A stretch of 64,000 bases of DNA from Geobacillus thermocatenulatus. Its GTDB lineage: Bacteria; Bacillota; Bacilli; Bacillales; Anoxybacillaceae. Both the position numbers and the translations under genes were made by a program. Below are positions 7,991-17,694 of the stretch, in pieces (position 1 is the stretch's first letter; each line of letters begins with the position of its first letter). The notes beneath the pieces were generated by a model. That model saw nothing but the letters and a program-made list of their open reading frames with translations, was not told the DNA's origin and made no database searches. The stretch covers positions 1,312,001 through 1,376,000 of the forward strand of contig NZ_NEWK01000001.1 of assembly GCF_002217655.1 (NCBI RefSeq). Direction: 5' to 3'.

Positions 7991-8554
7991 ATGGAGAAGT
8001 TGTATGAAAAAACCGTCCGCAAAGAGAAATTGTTCAGCGGCCGCATCATTGACTTGTATATCGAGGAAGTCGAGTTGCCAAATGGGAAAACGAGCCGGCG
8101 CGAGGTGATCAAGCACCCGGGGGCGGTGGCGGTGCTGCCGCTGTTGCCGGATGGGAAAATCGTTCTTGTCCGCCAGTATCGAAAAGCGCTGGAGCGCGCA
8201 TTAGTCGAGATTCCGGCGGGCAAGCTAGAACAAGGAGAGGAGCCGCTCGCTTCCGCCCGCCGCGAGCTTGAAGAGGAAACAGGCTACCGCGCCCAATCGA
8301 TGCGCCATCTCATTTCTTTTTATACATCACCTGGATTTGCTGACGAGCTCATCCATTTGTACGTCGCTGAAGGGCTTGAAAAAGTTGAAGATGGGGCCGG
8401 CCTGGATGAGGACGAGTTTGTCGAATTGCTGGAAGTGACATTGGAGGAGGCGCTTCATATGCTTCAACAACGTGACATTTACGACGCGAAAACGGCATAC
8501 GCCTTGCAATATTTGCAGCTGCGCCGCGCGCTGGGGGAGCAAAATGCCGAATAA
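7991..8554 (+). CDS. nudF: ADP-ribose pyrophosphatase
   Basis: Nudix hydrolase splitting ADP-ribose to AMP and ribose 5-phosphate, a housecleaning enzyme. The 187-residue product has a perfect Nudix box from Gly77 to Tyr99 (G-x5-E-x7-RE-L-E-EE-T-GY), preceded by LVRQYRKALERALVEIPAG, the usual ADP-ribose pyrophosphatase lead-in. The ATG follows AGGGGAGAAGA. The downstream nuclease gene overlaps its last 11 bases, so the two are co-expressed. Confidence 0.95.
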   Translation: MEKLYEKTVRKEKLFSGRIIDLYIEEVELPNGKTSRREVIKHPGAVAVLPLLPDGKIVLVRQYRKALERALVEIPAGKLEQGEEPLASARRELEEETGYRAQSMRHLISFYTSPGFADELIHLYVAEGLEKVEDGAGLDEDEFVELLEVTLEEALHMLQQRDIYDAKTAYALQYLQLRRALGEQNAE

Positions 8555-9734
8555 AAAAAACGAGCGCGGCCTCGGCCGTTATTACGCTGATTTACATATT
8601 CACATCGGCCGCACCGCCTCGGGCCGCCCGGTGAAAATTACTGGGGCGCGGACGTTGACGCTTGAGAACATCTTGCATGAGGCGGCGGAGGTGAAAGGGA
8701 TCGACCTCGTCGGTGTCATTGACAGCCATGTACCCGAAGTGCTGGACGAGCTCGAGCGGGCAATGGAGAAGCACGGTTGGCGCGAACATGAGGGGGGCGG
8801 CGTCAGCGCCGGAAAGGCGACGCTTTTGTTAGGCAGTGAAATCGAAGTATATGACGACCATTGCCATGGACCGATCCACGTGCTCGTTTTTTTGCCGACT
8901 GTGCAGACGATGCGCACGTTTTCCGGCTGGCTTGGCAAACGGGTAAAGAACGTGTCGCTCAGTTCACAGCGCATTTACGTGTCCGGCCGTGAGCTACAAG
9001 CTGCCGCGAAAGAGCAGGGCGGCTGGTTTATCCCCGCGCATGCGTTCACTCCATTTAAAAGCTTGTACGGAAAAGGGGTCAAACGCAGCTTAACGGAGGT
9101 GTTCGACCCAGATTGGATTGACGCCATTGAACTTGGGTTAAGCGCCGACACGGCGATGGCGGACCAAATCGCCGAATTGCATCGCTACCCGTACTTGACG
9201 AATTCCGATGCCCATTCGCTGCGGAAAATCGCCCGCGAATATGAAGAAGTGCGGCTTTCCGCCCCGACGTTTGCCGAATTTGAAAAAGCGCTGCGCGGTG
9301 AAGACGGGCGCGCGATTGTCGCCAACTATGGTTTAAATCCCAAACTAGGAAAATATCACCGGACAGTGTGCGAGCGCTGCCTTGCGCCGGCTGCACCGGA
9401 CGTCGACAGCTGTGCGGCATGCGGCCATCATCGCTTCGTGAAAGGCGTGTTTGACCGGCTGGCAGAGTTGAAAACGGCGGACCGCGGACCGAAACGGCCG
9501 CCGTACATTTATCAAGTGCCGCTTGAATTCATCCCCGGCCTTGGTCCAAAAGCGTATGAAAAGCTGCTCGCCCGTTTTGGCACGGAAATGCACGTTCTTC
9601 ATGAGGCGGCGGAGGAAGAGATCGCGGAGACGGTGGGAGAAAAATTGGCCCGGCTGATCGTCCTTGCCCGTAGCGGTGCGCTCCATATCGAGGCTGGGGG
9701 CGGTGGGAGATACGGGAAAGTGCGGGAGGGGTAA
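8544..9734 (+). CDS. yqxK: PHP-domain nuclease, YqxK/endonuclease Q-like
   Basis: A 396-residue protein with an N-terminal PHP metal-binding domain (DLHIH at residues 16-20, later IDSHVPEV and TNSDAHS). A four-cysteine zinc-like segment (CERCLAPAA...CAACGHH, about residues 275-295) follows, then a helix-hairpin-helix-like FIPGLGPKAYEKLL. This order matches the endonuclease Q family, which in archaea and some bacilli nicks DNA 5' of deaminated bases. Assignment to that activity here is by family. The start at 8544 lies inside nudF; an earlier in-frame start has no ribosome site. Confidence 0.82.
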   Translation: MPNKKNERGLGRYYADLHIHIGRTASGRPVKITGARTLTLENILHEAAEVKGIDLVGVIDSHVPEVLDELERAMEKHGWREHEGGGVSAGKATLLLGSEIEVYDDHCHGPIHVLVFLPTVQTMRTFSGWLGKRVKNVSLSSQRIYVSGRELQAAAKEQGGWFIPAHAFTPFKSLYGKGVKRSLTEVFDPDWIDAIELGLSADTAMADQIAELHRYPYLTNSDAHSLRKIAREYEEVRLSAPTFAEFEKALRGEDGRAIVANYGLNPKLGKYHRTVCERCLAPAAPDVDSCAACGHHRFVKGVFDRLAELKTADRGPKRPPYIYQVPLEFIPGLGPKAYEKLLARFGTEMHVLHEAAEEEIAETVGEKLARLIVLARSGALHIEAGGGGRYGKVREG

Positions 9735-9896
9735 CCACTCGGGCAGCGCTCCTGCCGTTCATCATCATGCCGTGCGTGCTGCTTGGCCCAGCCCAGCCAT
9801 GCGCCAATGGACCGAGGCGGCGTGCCGCCTGTGGAGTTGGCCACACGTCGGTGTTGAGCTGCTTTTTCATTCCATCATCAGCCTTTTCGAAAAACA

Positions 9897-9925
9897 GTCA
9901 TACCGAAAGCGGATGGACATACAAT
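9897..9925 (+). promoter_or_regulatory. Sigma-E-type promoter of spoIIM
   Basis: GTCATA (9897-9902) and CATACAAT (9918-9925), spaced 15 bases, match the mother-cell sigma-E consensus well. spoIIM is a known sigma-E gene in B. subtilis. Confidence 0.7.
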
Positions 9926-9958
9926 CTACTAAGAGACAAAGTAGGAGGACGAAGCACA

Positions 9959-10624
9959 ATGAGAACCCATCCGCTCAAATCAGCTGTCGCTGTCCATTGG
10001 CGTGAACATGCTTCGCTGTATGTGTTTGTCATCGTCCTGTTTCTCATGGGCGTCATTTTCGGCGCCATTGTCGTCAACAGCCTTGGTTTCAGTCAAAAGC
10101 AAGACTTGTACTATTACTTGACGCAATTTTTTGGACAAGTGTCAAAAGACAATATCGCAAGCGCCCATGATATGTTTCGGCAAAGCTATATGCACAACGT
10201 CAAATATACCGCGCTGATGTGGGTGCTTGGCATTTCTGTCATTGGCTTGCCGATCATTCTTGTTTTGCTGTTTTTCAAAGGCGTCGTCGTCGGCTTTACG
10301 GTTGGCTTTTTAGTCAACCAAATGGGTTGGCGCGGGTTTCTTTTGTCGTTTGTGTCCATCATGCCGCAAAATTTGGTGGCCATTCCACTCATGATCGTCA
10401 TGGGCGTCATTTCGATTTCGTTTTCCTTGCACATGGTGCGCAACCAGTTTATGAAGCGGCCGCATGGATCGATGTTTCCGATGGTGATGCGCTATGCGGC
10501 AGCGATGGCGGCGGTCGCCCTTGGGCTGCTTCTTTCCTCGGCGGTGGAGGCGTATCTTTCGCCGGCCTTGATGAAACAGGCGGTTCAATGGACAATGAGT
10601 TTCATCATAATCAATATTATATAG
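9959..10624 (+). CDS. spoIIM: Stage II sporulation protein M
   Basis: Integral membrane component of the SpoIID-SpoIIM-SpoIIP machine that drives mother-cell membrane migration during engulfment. The 221-residue product has about five hydrophobic segments (for example YVFVIVLFLMGVIFGAIVV near residues 20-38) and the conserved SIMPQNLVAIPLMI. AGGAGG precedes the ATG at 9959 by ten bases, and a sigma-E-type promoter lies just upstream. In-frame codons upstream to 9767 lie before the promoter and are not translated. Confidence 0.93.
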   Translation: MRTHPLKSAVAVHWREHASLYVFVIVLFLMGVIFGAIVVNSLGFSQKQDLYYYLTQFFGQVSKDNIASAHDMFRQSYMHNVKYTALMWVLGISVIGLPIILVLLFFKGVVVGFTVGFLVNQMGWRGFLLSFVSIMPQNLVAIPLMIVMGVISISFSLHMVRNQFMKRPHGSMFPMVMRYAAAMAAVALGLLLSSAVEAYLSPALMKQAVQWTMSFIIINII

Positions 10625-10690
10625 TAACCATTATCATTTCTTCATAATAGTGATTTTACTTTGATACTTCCCTCGCGCATTTGTTATAAT
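10625..10690 (+). promoter_or_regulatory. fur promoter with Fur/PerR-like box
   Basis: TTGATA (10661-10666) and TATAAT (10685-10690) are spaced 18 bases. Just upstream, the minus strand of 10625-10645 reads GAAATGATAATGGTTACTAT, resembling a Fur or PerR box; autoregulation or PerR control is therefore plausible but not shown. Confidence 0.6.
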
Positions 10691-10721
10691 GAGGGGTGAA
10701 TGGCGAGGGAGGAATGAAAAC

Positions 10722-11174
10722 ATGGAAGATCGTGTGGAACGAATCAAGAAGCAGCTGCATTCGGCGGGCTACAAGCTGACGCCGCAGCGGGAAGCGACGG
10801 TAAGAGTTCTGCTTGAACATGAAGAAGACCATTTAAGCGCGGAAGACGTCTACCTCCTCGTGAAAGAAAAATCCCCGGAAATCGGGTTGGCGACCGTTTA
10901 TCGGACGCTCGAGCTGTTAACCGAGCTGAAAATTGTCGATAAAATCAATTTCGGGGACGGGGTGTCGCGCTATGACCTCCGCAAGGAAGGAGCGGCCCAT
11001 TTCCACCACCACCTCATCTGCTTGGAATGCGGATCGGTGGCGGAAATTCAAGAAGATTTGCTTGAGGATGTCGAAGCGATTGTTGAGGAGAAATGGAAAT
11101 TTCAAATTAAAGACCATCGTTTGACGTTCCACGGCATTTGTCACCGTTGCCAGCAAAAGCATGAAGAAAAATAA
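10722..11174 (+). CDS. fur: Ferric uptake regulator Fur
   Basis: Iron-sensing transcriptional repressor, 150 residues. The winged-helix domain runs to about residue 85 (GYKLTPQREATVRVL, ATVYRTLELL). The metal-sensing domain has HFHHHLICLECG, where HHH and the first CxxC lie, and the second CxxC in HGICHRCQQKH. AGGAGG lies nine bases before ATG 10722. Position before yqzK and xerD matches B. subtilis fur, which distinguishes it from its paralogues PerR and Zur. Confidence 0.95.
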   Translation: MEDRVERIKKQLHSAGYKLTPQREATVRVLLEHEEDHLSAEDVYLLVKEKSPEIGLATVYRTLELLTELKIVDKINFGDGVSRYDLRKEGAAHFHHHLICLECGSVAEIQEDLLEDVEAIVEEKWKFQIKDHRLTFHGICHRCQQKHEEK

Positions 11175-11202
11175 AAACCTTTTCCAGCGGGAAAGGTTTT
11201 TT
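11174..11202 (+). terminator. Terminator after fur
   Basis: AAACCTTTTCC-agc-GGGAAAGGTTT followed by TTT, one base after the fur stop codon. Confidence 0.85.
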
Positions 11203-11274
11203 GCGTATAAACAACCAAACAAATGGCATATCCTCATACTAGCAAGCTGACAAGCAGCTGATAGGGAGGATGCC

Positions 11275-11487
11275 ATGAAAACCGTTTGGCAAATGGTGAA
11301 AGTGTTTCTTTTATTTACGGGATGCACCATTTTATTTTATTATAGTCTTGTATGGTTTAACCGCGAGTACGAGTATTACCACCGATACGATGAGCCGAAG
11401 GGATCGGCGGTCAAAGTATCGGCGGCGGAAAGTGCGCCGCCAAGTTGGCTCGACCGGCTGTTATTTTTTTATCGCGATGGGGAGTAG
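11275..11487 (+). CDS. yqzK: YqzK/DUF4227 family membrane protein
   Basis: A 70-residue protein with one N-terminal transmembrane segment (VKVFLLFTGCTILFYYSLV, about residues 8-26) followed by a charged extracytoplasmic or cytoplasmic tail. It matches the DUF4227 proteins encoded between fur and xerD throughout Bacillaceae. Function unknown. GGGAGG precedes the ATG, and xerD starts six bases after its stop, so they are co-transcribed. Confidence 0.85.
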   Translation: MKTVWQMVKVFLLFTGCTILFYYSLVWFNREYEYYHRYDEPKGSAVKVSAAESAPPSWLDRLLFFYRDGE

Positions 11488-11493
11488 AGAGCG

Positions 11494-12390
11494 TTGGAAT
11501 ACGAGTTGAAAGATTTTCTGCATTATTTGACGGTGGAGCGGAATTTGGCGCACAATACGATCGTTTCTTATGAACGCGATTTGAAAAAATATGTCCGCTA
11601 TTTGCGCCAAGTCGAGCAGCTTCAGGCGTGGGGCGAAGTGGAGCGCCTCCATATTCTCCATTTTTTAAAGTTTTTAAGCGAACAAGGGCAATCAGCAAGG
11701 ACGATCGCCCGTCATTTGGCGTCGATCCGTTCGTTTCATCAGTTTTTGCTAAGGGAGAAAATCGCGGCGCAAGACCCGACCGTCCATATCGAAACGCCGC
11801 AGTTTGAACGGACGCTGCCGAAAGTGCTGTCGGTCGAGGAAGTCGAGGCGCTGCTTGCAGCGCCGCAAGTGAGCACACCGTTTGGGCTGCGCGACAAGGC
11901 GATGCTGGAGCTGTTGTATGCAACGGGCATGCGCGTCAGTGAGCTTGTGCAGCTCAACTTAAGCGATGTGCATTTGACGATGGGGTTTGTCCGCTGCTAT
12001 GGAAAAGGGCGGAAAGAGCGGATCGTGCCGATCGGGCGCATGGCGATTGAAGCGCTTGCCCACTATTTGGAGCACGGGCGCCCGCAGCTTGTCAATCCGC
12101 GGCGGCGGGCAACGGAGGCGCTGTTTTTGAACCATTATGGCCAGCGGTTGACACGGCAAGGGTTTTGGAAAATTTTAAAGCGGCTCGCGAAAGAAGCCGG
12201 CATCGAAAAAGAATTGACGCCGCATACGCTTCGGCATTCGTTTGCGACGCATCTGCTTGAGAACGGAGCCGATTTGCGCGCTGTGCAAGAGTTGCTTGGG
12301 CATGCTGACATTTCGACGACGCAAATGTATACGCATGTGACGAAAACGCGCCTGAAAGACGTGTACAAACAGTACCACCCGCGCGCCTAG
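11494..12390 (+). CDS. xerD: Site-specific tyrosine recombinase XerD
   Basis: Resolves chromosome dimers at dif together with XerC (CodV in bacilli). The 298-residue product has the SAM-like N-terminal domain (residues 1-85) and the catalytic domain: first Arg in ATGMRVSEL, Lys in GKGRKERIV, His-x-x-Arg in [10 protein letters not shown], His in LGHAD, and the nucleophilic Tyr in TTQMYTHV. The start is TTG at 11494; no ATG gives a complete domain. Gene order (ripX of B. subtilis) supports XerD over XerC. Confidence 0.93.
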   Translation: MEYELKDFLHYLTVERNLAHNTIVSYERDLKKYVRYLRQVEQLQAWGEVERLHILHFLKFLSEQGQSARTIARHLASIRSFHQFLLREKIAAQDPTVHIETPQFERTLPKVLSVEEVEALLAAPQVSTPFGLRDKAMLELLYATGMRVSELVQLNLSDVHLTMGFVRCYGKGRKERIVPIGRMAIEALAHYLEHGRPQLVNPRRRATEALFLNHYGQRLTRQGFWKILKRLAKEAGIEKELTPHTLRHSFATHLLENGADLRAVQELLGHADISTTQMYTHVTKTRLKDVYKQYHPRA

Positions 12391-12412
12391 CAGCTGCTGT
12401 ATGCTAGGCGCT
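12382..12412 (+). terminator. Hairpin after xerD
   Basis: GCGCGCCTAG-cagctgctgtatg-CTAGGCGC overlaps the xerD stop; the following T-run is weak (TTGTCTGTCGTTTT). Confidence 0.6.
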
Positions 12413-12423
12413 TGTCTGTCGTT

Positions 12424-12473
12424 TTGGTTGTCAGACTTCTGACCAATTGGCCATAGGCGTGTTTTCGCGAAAA
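12424..12473 (+). promoter_or_regulatory. Two palindromes upstream of the deoB operon
   Basis: GTCAGA-ct-TCTGAC (12430-12443), flanked by TTGG and CCAA, and a perfect TTTTCGCGAAAA (12462-12473) lie 50-100 bases before deoB. They look like operators, but I cannot assign the regulators. Confidence 0.5.
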
Positions 12474-12522
12474 TACGGGAACGATAGAAAGAGACTCCAT
12501 TTTTCATTGCAGGCAGGGGGGA

Positions 12523-13710
12523 ATGAATGTGAAAGCGACATACCGGCGCGTCTTTTTGATTGTGATGGATTCAGTCGGCATCGGCGAGGCGCCGGATGCC
12601 GAGAAATACAACGACAAAGGAGCGGATACGCTCGGCCATATCGCTGAGCATCGCGGCGGCCTCTATATGCCGAACATGGCGAAGCTCGGCCTAAGCCATA
12701 TTCGTGAGATCAAAGGGGTGCCGAAAGTCGATCGACCGCTCGCGTACTATACAAAAATGAAGGAAGCATCGGCTGGAAAAGATACGATGACAGGCCATTG
12801 GGAGCTGATGGGCCTTCGCATCGACAAGCCGTTCCGCGTCTTTCCGAACGGGTTCCCAGATGAATTGATCGCTGAGCTCGAGCGGCGCACCGGCCGGAAC
12901 GTGATCGGCAACAAACCGGCGAGCGGAACAGCGATCATCGAAGAGCTTGGCGAAGAGCATATGAAAACAGGGGCCATCATCGTCTATACATCAGCCGACT
13001 CCGTCTTGCAAATCGCCGCCCATGAACAAGTTGTGCCGCTTGATGAATTGTACCGCATTTGCGAAATCGCCCGCGAATTGACGCGCGACGAGCCGTATAT
13101 GGTCGGGCGCGTCATTGCCCGACCGTTCATCGGCACACCCGGCCATTTTGAGCGAACCGCCAACCGGCACGACTATGCGCTTAAGCCGTTTGGCAAAACG
13201 GTGATGAATGAATTGAAAGACGCCGGTTATGAAGTGATTGCCATCGGGAAGATCGCCGATATTTACGACAATGAAGGAGTTACCCAGTCGTTGCGAACGA
13301 CATCCAATATGGACGGAATGGATAAGCTCGTCGACACGCTCGGCATGGACTTTACCGGGTTGAGTTTCGTCAATCTCGTCGATTTTGACGCTAAATACGG
13401 CCATCGCCGCGACCCAAAAGGTTACGGCGATGCGCTCGAAGAGTTTGACGCCCGGCTTGCCGATGTGTTGCCGCGCTTGACAGCGGACGACTTGCTTATC
13501 ATCACCGCTGACCATGGCAACGACCCGATTCACCATGGAACCGACCATACGCGCGAATATGTGCCGCTTTTGGTGTACAGCCCGCGATTTCGCGGCGGCA
13601 AGCCGCTCCCAGTCCGCGAGACGTTTGCCGATGTCGGCGCAACGATTGCGGATAACTTTCAAGTCAACCGGCCGCCGCACGGAACAAGCTTTTTGGCTGA
13701 TTTGGACTAA
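12523..13710 (+). CDS. deoB: Phosphopentomutase
   Basis: Interconverts (deoxy)ribose 1-phosphate and 5-phosphate in nucleoside breakdown; a two-manganese enzyme of the alkaline-phosphatase superfamily. The 395-residue product shows the metal-binding Asp in [13 protein letters not shown] (about residue 16), the catalytic Thr region ADTLGHI and KDTMTGHWE, and late metal ligands in ADHGND and [17 protein letters not shown] site precedes the ATG. It heads the deoB-punA-pdp operon, whose products feed pentose phosphates to central metabolism. Confidence 0.97.
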   Translation: MNVKATYRRVFLIVMDSVGIGEAPDAEKYNDKGADTLGHIAEHRGGLYMPNMAKLGLSHIREIKGVPKVDRPLAYYTKMKEASAGKDTMTGHWELMGLRIDKPFRVFPNGFPDELIAELERRTGRNVIGNKPASGTAIIEELGEEHMKTGAIIVYTSADSVLQIAAHEQVVPLDELYRICEIARELTRDEPYMVGRVIARPFIGTPGHFERTANRHDYALKPFGKTVMNELKDAGYEVIAIGKIADIYDNEGVTQSLRTTSNMDGMDKLVDTLGMDFTGLSFVNLVDFDAKYGHRRDPKGYGDALEEFDARLADVLPRLTADDLLIITADHGNDPIHHGTDHTREYVPLLVYSPRFRGGKPLPVRETFADVGATIADNFQVNRPPHGTSFLADLD

Positions 13711-13733
13711 TGTTGGATGAGGGGGAAAAGAGG

Positions 13734-14561
13734 ATGGATCGACAAGCGATTGAAAAAGCTGCTCGTCATTTGCGTCCATTGATGCCCACACCTCCTAAAA
13801 TCGGCCTCATTCTCGGATCCGGGCTTGGCGTGCTCGCGGATGAAATTGAAGAGGCGGTTCGCATTCCGTATGAAGAGATTCCCGGATTTCCAGTGTCGAC
13901 CGTTGAAGGACACGCCGGCCGGCTCGTATATGGGCGGCTTGAGGGGGCGAGTGTTGTCGCCATGCAAGGGCGGCTTCATTATTATGAAGGGTATTCGCTT
14001 CAGGAAGTGACGTTTCCCGTCCGGGTGATGAAGGCGCTTGGCGTCCGCGAATTGATCGTGACAAACGCTGCAGGCGGCATCAATGAATGGTTCCAGCCCG
14101 GCGATTTCATGATCATTTCCGACCATATCAACCTGCTCGGCACAAATCCGCTCATTGGTCCGAACGATCCGGAGCTTGGTCCACGCTTTCCGGACATGAC
14201 GGAAGCGTACAGCCGGCGGCTGCGCGAGCTCGCCAAGGAAACGGCGGCGAGACTTGGCGTTCGCGTGCATGAAGGAGTATATGTCTCCAATACGGGGCCG
14301 TCGTACGAAACGCCGGCGGAAATCCGCATGATTCGTACGCTCGGCGGCGATGCGGTCGGCATGTCGACCGTCCCGGAAGTGATCGTCGCCCGCCACGGCG
14401 GCATTGAAGTGCTTGGCATTTCGTGCATTTCGAATATGGCGGCAGGGATGTCGGATGCTCCGCTTCACCATGATGAAGTGGTTGAAACGGCCGAGCGGGT
14501 GAAGACGGATTTTTTGCGGTTTGTGAAAGCGATTGTCGCTGAAATGGCGAAATCAAAATGA
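13734..14561 (+). CDS. punA: Purine nucleoside phosphorylase
   Basis: Phosphorolyses inosine/guanosine-type nucleosides to base and ribose 1-phosphate. The 275-residue product is of the trimeric PNP type: LGSGLG (about residues 27-32), [19 protein letters not shown], and the base-binding VTNAAGGIN and [14 protein letters not shown]. The start at 13734 follows GGGGGAAAAGAGG. It corresponds to B. subtilis pupG, the neighbour of drm (deoB). It ends four bases into the upstream reading frame of pdp. Confidence 0.96.
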   Translation: MDRQAIEKAARHLRPLMPTPPKIGLILGSGLGVLADEIEEAVRIPYEEIPGFPVSTVEGHAGRLVYGRLEGASVVAMQGRLHYYEGYSLQEVTFPVRVMKALGVRELIVTNAAGGINEWFQPGDFMIISDHINLLGTNPLIGPNDPELGPRFPDMTEAYSRRLRELAKETAARLGVRVHEGVYVSNTGPSYETPAEIRMIRTLGGDAVGMSTVPEVIVARHGGIEVLGISCISNMAAGMSDAPLHHDEVVETAERVKTDFLRFVKAIVAEMAKSK

Positions 14562-14575
14562 AAAAGGTGATCGCG

Positions 14576-15877
14576 ATGCGAATGGTCGATTTGATTGCGA
14601 AAAAGCGCGACGGAAAGGCGCTGACGAAGGAAGAAATTGAGTGGATCATCCGCGGGTATACAGCCGGAGACATTCCCGATTACCAAATGAGTGCGCTCAC
14701 GATGGCCATTTATTTCCGCGGCATGACCGAGGAAGAAACGGCCGCCCTGACGATGGCGATGGTGCACTCCGGCGAAATGCTCGATTTGTCGAGTATTCGC
14801 GGCGTGAAAGTCGATAAGCACTCGACCGGCGGCGTCGGCGATACCACGACACTTGTGTTAGGGCCGCTGGTCGCTTCTGTCGGCGTGCCGGTGGCGAAAA
14901 TGTCTGGGCGCGGCCTCGGCCATACGGGCGGCACGATCGACAAACTCGAGTCCGTGCCCGGGTTTCATGTCGAGATCAGCAAAGACGAGTTCGTTCGACT
15001 CGTGAATGAACATAATATCGCCATTATCGGCCAAACGGGCGATTTGACACCGGCTGACAAAAAGCTATATGCGCTTCGCGATGTGACGGCAACCGTCAAC
15101 AGCATTCCGCTCATCGCCTCGTCGATCATGAGCAAAAAAATCGCCGCTGGGGCGGATGCCATCGTCTTGGATGTGAAAACGGGCGCCGGAGCGTTTATGA
15201 AGGAACTTGACGAGGCGCGCCGGCTCGCGCGGGCGATGGTCGACATTGGCAAGCGCGTCGGCCGCCGGACGATGGCGGTCATTTCTGACATGAGCCAGCC
15301 GCTCGGCTATGCCGTCGGCAACGCCTTGGAAGTGAAAGAGGCCATCGAAACGTTAAAAGGAGACGGTCCACACGATTTAACCGAACTTTGTTTGACGCTC
15401 GGCAGCCATATGGTCTATTTGGCAGAGAAGGCCCCATCGCTTGATGAGGCGCGCCGTTTGCTTGAAAAGGCAATTCGCAGCGGGGCCGCCATCGCAGCGT
15501 TCAAAACGTTTTTGGCCGCTCAAGGGGGAGATGCATCGGTCGTCGACGATCTCGACAAATTGCCAAAGGCGGCCTATACGTCGACCGTCACGGCGGCTGC
15601 CGACGGCTATGTCGCCGAGATGGCCGCCGATGACATCGGCACGGCCGCCATGTGGCTCGGCGCCGGCCGGGCGAAAAAAGAAGACGCGATCGATTTGGCG
15701 GTCGGCATTGTGCTCCAGAAAAAAATCGGCGATCGCGTGCAGAAAGGGGAAGCGCTCGCCACGATTCACAGCAACCGGCCAGATGTGCTTGACGTGAAAG
15801 AAAAGATCGAGGCGGCTATTCGTCTGTCGCCGCAGCCGGTTGCTCGACCGCCGCTCATTTATGAGACCATCGTATAG
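14576..15877 (+). CDS. pdp: Pyrimidine-nucleoside phosphorylase
   Basis: Phosphorolysis of uridine, thymidine and deoxyuridine. The 433-residue product has the family signature [17 protein letters not shown] (about residues 108-124), the phosphate-binding KHSTGGVGD and a C-terminal biotinyl-like domain. [10 protein letters not shown] is the usual N terminus and AAAAAGGTGATCGCG precedes it; an ATG at 14558 is in frame but less likely. In B. subtilis pdp is in a different operon, so its presence here between punA and dacF is a lineage difference. Confidence 0.95.
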   Translation: MRMVDLIAKKRDGKALTKEEIEWIIRGYTAGDIPDYQMSALTMAIYFRGMTEEETAALTMAMVHSGEMLDLSSIRGVKVDKHSTGGVGDTTTLVLGPLVASVGVPVAKMSGRGLGHTGGTIDKLESVPGFHVEISKDEFVRLVNEHNIAIIGQTGDLTPADKKLYALRDVTATVNSIPLIASSIMSKKIAAGADAIVLDVKTGAGAFMKELDEARRLARAMVDIGKRVGRRTMAVISDMSQPLGYAVGNALEVKEAIETLKGDGPHDLTELCLTLGSHMVYLAEKAPSLDEARRLLEKAIRSGAAIAAFKTFLAAQGGDASVVDDLDKLPKAAYTSTVTAAADGYVAEMAADDIGTAAMWLGAGRAKKEDAIDLAVGIVLQKKIGDRVQKGEALATIHSNRPDVLDVKEKIEAAIRLSPQPVARPPLIYETIV

Positions 15878-15927
15878 AGAGGGACGCTGGCGATCCGCAA
15901 GGAAGAAAGCAGTTGTTCAAGAAGAAG

Positions 15928-15962
15928 ACGCCTGAAACGCGTGTTTCGGGCGTTTTTTTATT
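15928..15962 (+). terminator. Terminator of the deoB-punA-pdp operon
   Basis: ACGCCTGAAAC-gcgt-GTTTCGGGCGT followed by seven T. Confidence 0.9.
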
Positions 15963-15985
15963 TTTTGGAAAATGAGCTGTTTTTT

Positions 15986-16014
15986 GTATAAAAATATCTC
16001 ACCTGGAAAAAATG
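15986..16014 (+). promoter_or_regulatory. Sigma-F/sigma-G-type promoter of dacF
   Basis: GTATA (15986-15990) and GGAAAAAATG (16005-16014) fit the forespore consensus GYATA / GGNNANANTR with a 14-base spacer. It ends about 30 bases before the dacF start, and dacF is a forespore gene in B. subtilis. Confidence 0.6.
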
Positions 16015-16042
16015 GCATGTATAAAGAATGGAGGTTTGGGAG

Positions 16043-17218
16043 ATGAAAACGACAGTCACTCGTCTTCTTTTCTTGCCGTTTCTTCTTTTTCTTCCTCTTT
16101 CTGCCCATGCCGAGGCGAAAGAGATGAAGGAGGCGAACGTGAAGCTCGCCGATGAGGCGAAATCAGCCATTTTGATTGAACGCGACACCGGGAAAGTATT
16201 GTATGAAAAAAATGCCCATGAACCATTGCCGCCGGCGAGCATGACGAAAATTATGACGATGCTGCTAGTCATGGAAGCCATCGATGAAGGAAAGCTGTCC
16301 TACGATGAAAAAGTGCGGGCGAGCGAATACGCCGCGTCAATGGGTGGATCGCAAATTTTCCTCGAGCCGGGCGAGGAAATGACCGTTGATGAGCTGCTGC
16401 GCGGCATTGCCATCGGTTCGGCCAATGACGCCTCGGTTGCTATGGCGGAGCGCATTGCCGGGTCGGAAGAAGCATTTGTCGAGATGATGAATGAAAAAGC
16501 GAAACAGCTCGGCTTAAAAAACACCCATTTCGCCAATGCGACCGGCCTGCCAGCGGAACATCACTACAGCAGCGCTTATGATATGGCCATGATGGCGCGC
16601 GAACTGTTGAAATATGAGGATATTACGAAATATACGAGCAAATACGAAGACTATTTGCGCGAGAATACGGACAAAACGTTTTGGCTCGTCAATACGAACC
16701 GGCTTGTCAAATTTTATCCGGGCGTTGACGGCCTGAAAACCGGATATACAGCTGAAGCAAAATATTGTTTGACCGCCACAGCGAAAAAGAACGGCATGCG
16801 CGTCATCGCTGTTGTGTTTGGAGCGCCGACGCCAAAATCGCGCAATGCGCAAATTACGAAGATGCTCGATTACGCGTTTTCCCAATATCGAACTCACCCG
16901 GTGTACAAACGGAATGAAACTGTCGCCCGCGTCAACATAAGCAAAGGCAAACGGTCATCCGTCGAAGCGGTGACGTCGGAGCCGGTGTCGGTGCTGACGA
17001 AAAAAGGGCAGTCGGTCGAGCAGATCGAAAAAGTGATCAAAGTGAAAGACAATGTGAAAGCACCCGTTCGCAAAGGTGATGAGCTTGGCGTCCTCATTTT
17101 AAAACAGGATGGAAAAGAAATGTTGCACAGCCCGATCGTCGCCAAGCAAACGGTCGAAGAAGCGAGCTTTTGGGACTTGTTTAAGCGGGTGTTTGGCCGC
17201 TTCGTGCAGGCGGGATAA
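16043..17218 (+). CDS. dacF: D-alanyl-D-alanine carboxypeptidase DacF
   Basis: Low-molecular-weight penicillin-binding protein that trims pentapeptide side chains in the spore cortex. The 391-residue product has a signal peptide (about residues 1-24, ending SAHAEA), the active-site SMTK (SxxK), SAND (SxN) and KTGYT (KTG) motifs, then a C-terminal beta domain (from about residue 280). The start at 16043 follows a GGAGG site. It precedes spoIIAA as in B. subtilis and can be transcribed into it late in sporulation. Confidence 0.95.
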   Translation: MKTTVTRLLFLPFLLFLPLSAHAEAKEMKEANVKLADEAKSAILIERDTGKVLYEKNAHEPLPPASMTKIMTMLLVMEAIDEGKLSYDEKVRASEYAASMGGSQIFLEPGEEMTVDELLRGIAIGSANDASVAMAERIAGSEEAFVEMMNEKAKQLGLKNTHFANATGLPAEHHYSSAYDMAMMARELLKYEDITKYTSKYEDYLRENTDKTFWLVNTNRLVKFYPGVDGLKTGYTAEAKYCLTATAKKNGMRVIAVVFGAPTPKSRNAQITKMLDYAFSQYRTHPVYKRNETVARVNISKGKRSSVEAVTSEPVSVLTKKGQSVEQIEKVIKVKDNVKAPVRKGDELGVLILKQDGKEMLHSPIVAKQTVEEASFWDLFKRVFGRFVQAG

Positions 17219-17248
17219 TGTCAAGTTTTGCAGTCTTTTCGCTCTCTT

Positions 17249-17306
17249 TGGCGAACGACCACTAGTTTTGTCGGGCGGCAGGATTTCGGGCGGACAGCAG
17301 CGAAAT
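17249..17306 (+). promoter_or_regulatory. Spo0A box and sigma-H-type promoter of spoIIAA
   Basis: TGGCGAA (17249-17255) matches the 0A box TGNCGAA. AGGATTT (17280-17286) and GAAAT (17302-17306) resemble a sigma-H -35/-10 pair. This agrees with the known sigma-H plus Spo0A~P control of spoIIA in B. subtilis. Confidence 0.6.
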
Positions 17307-17343
17307 GTCTCCATATCCTGAAATGGACAAGGGGGAACACGCT

Positions 17344-17694
17344 GTGAGTCTCGCGATCGACTTGGAAGTGAAGCAAGACGTGCTCATCGTTCGCCTGTCT
17401 GGGGAGCTTGACCATCATACAGCCGAAGAATTGCGTGAACAAGTGACGGATGTGCTCGAAAACCGAGCGGTCCGCCACATCGTGCTCAATTTAGGACAAT
17501 TGACGTTCATGGACAGCTCTGGCCTCGGCGTCATTCTCGGACGCTATAAACAAATCAAAAACGTCGGCGGGCAGATGGTCGTATGCGCCGTATCGCCGGC
17601 CGTCAAACGGCTGTTTGACATGTCGGGTCTGTTTAAAATCATCCGCGTTGAGGCGGATGAGCAATTCGCCTTACAAGCATTGGGGGTGGCGTAA
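17344..17694 (+). CDS. spoIIAA: Anti-sigma-F factor antagonist SpoIIAA
   Basis: STAS-domain protein that, when unphosphorylated, displaces sigma-F from SpoIIAB in the forespore. The 116-residue product has the phosphorylation site in TFMDSSGLG with Ser58 in the known position, plus the conserved [14 protein letters not shown]-like segment. It begins with GTG at 17344 after AAGGGGGA. SpoIIAB begins immediately after the stop. Confidence 0.97.
   Translation: MSLAIDLEVKQDVLIVRLSGELDHHTAEELREQVTDVLENRAVRHIVLNLGQLTFMDSSGLGVILGRYKQIKNVGGQMVVCAVSPAVKRLFDMSGLFKIIRVEADEQFALQALGVA

Noticed and set aside
15861-15935. 24-codon frame [10 protein letters not shown]... after pdp
   Set aside because: Overlaps the pdp stop in another frame, has no ribosome site and ends at the terminator.
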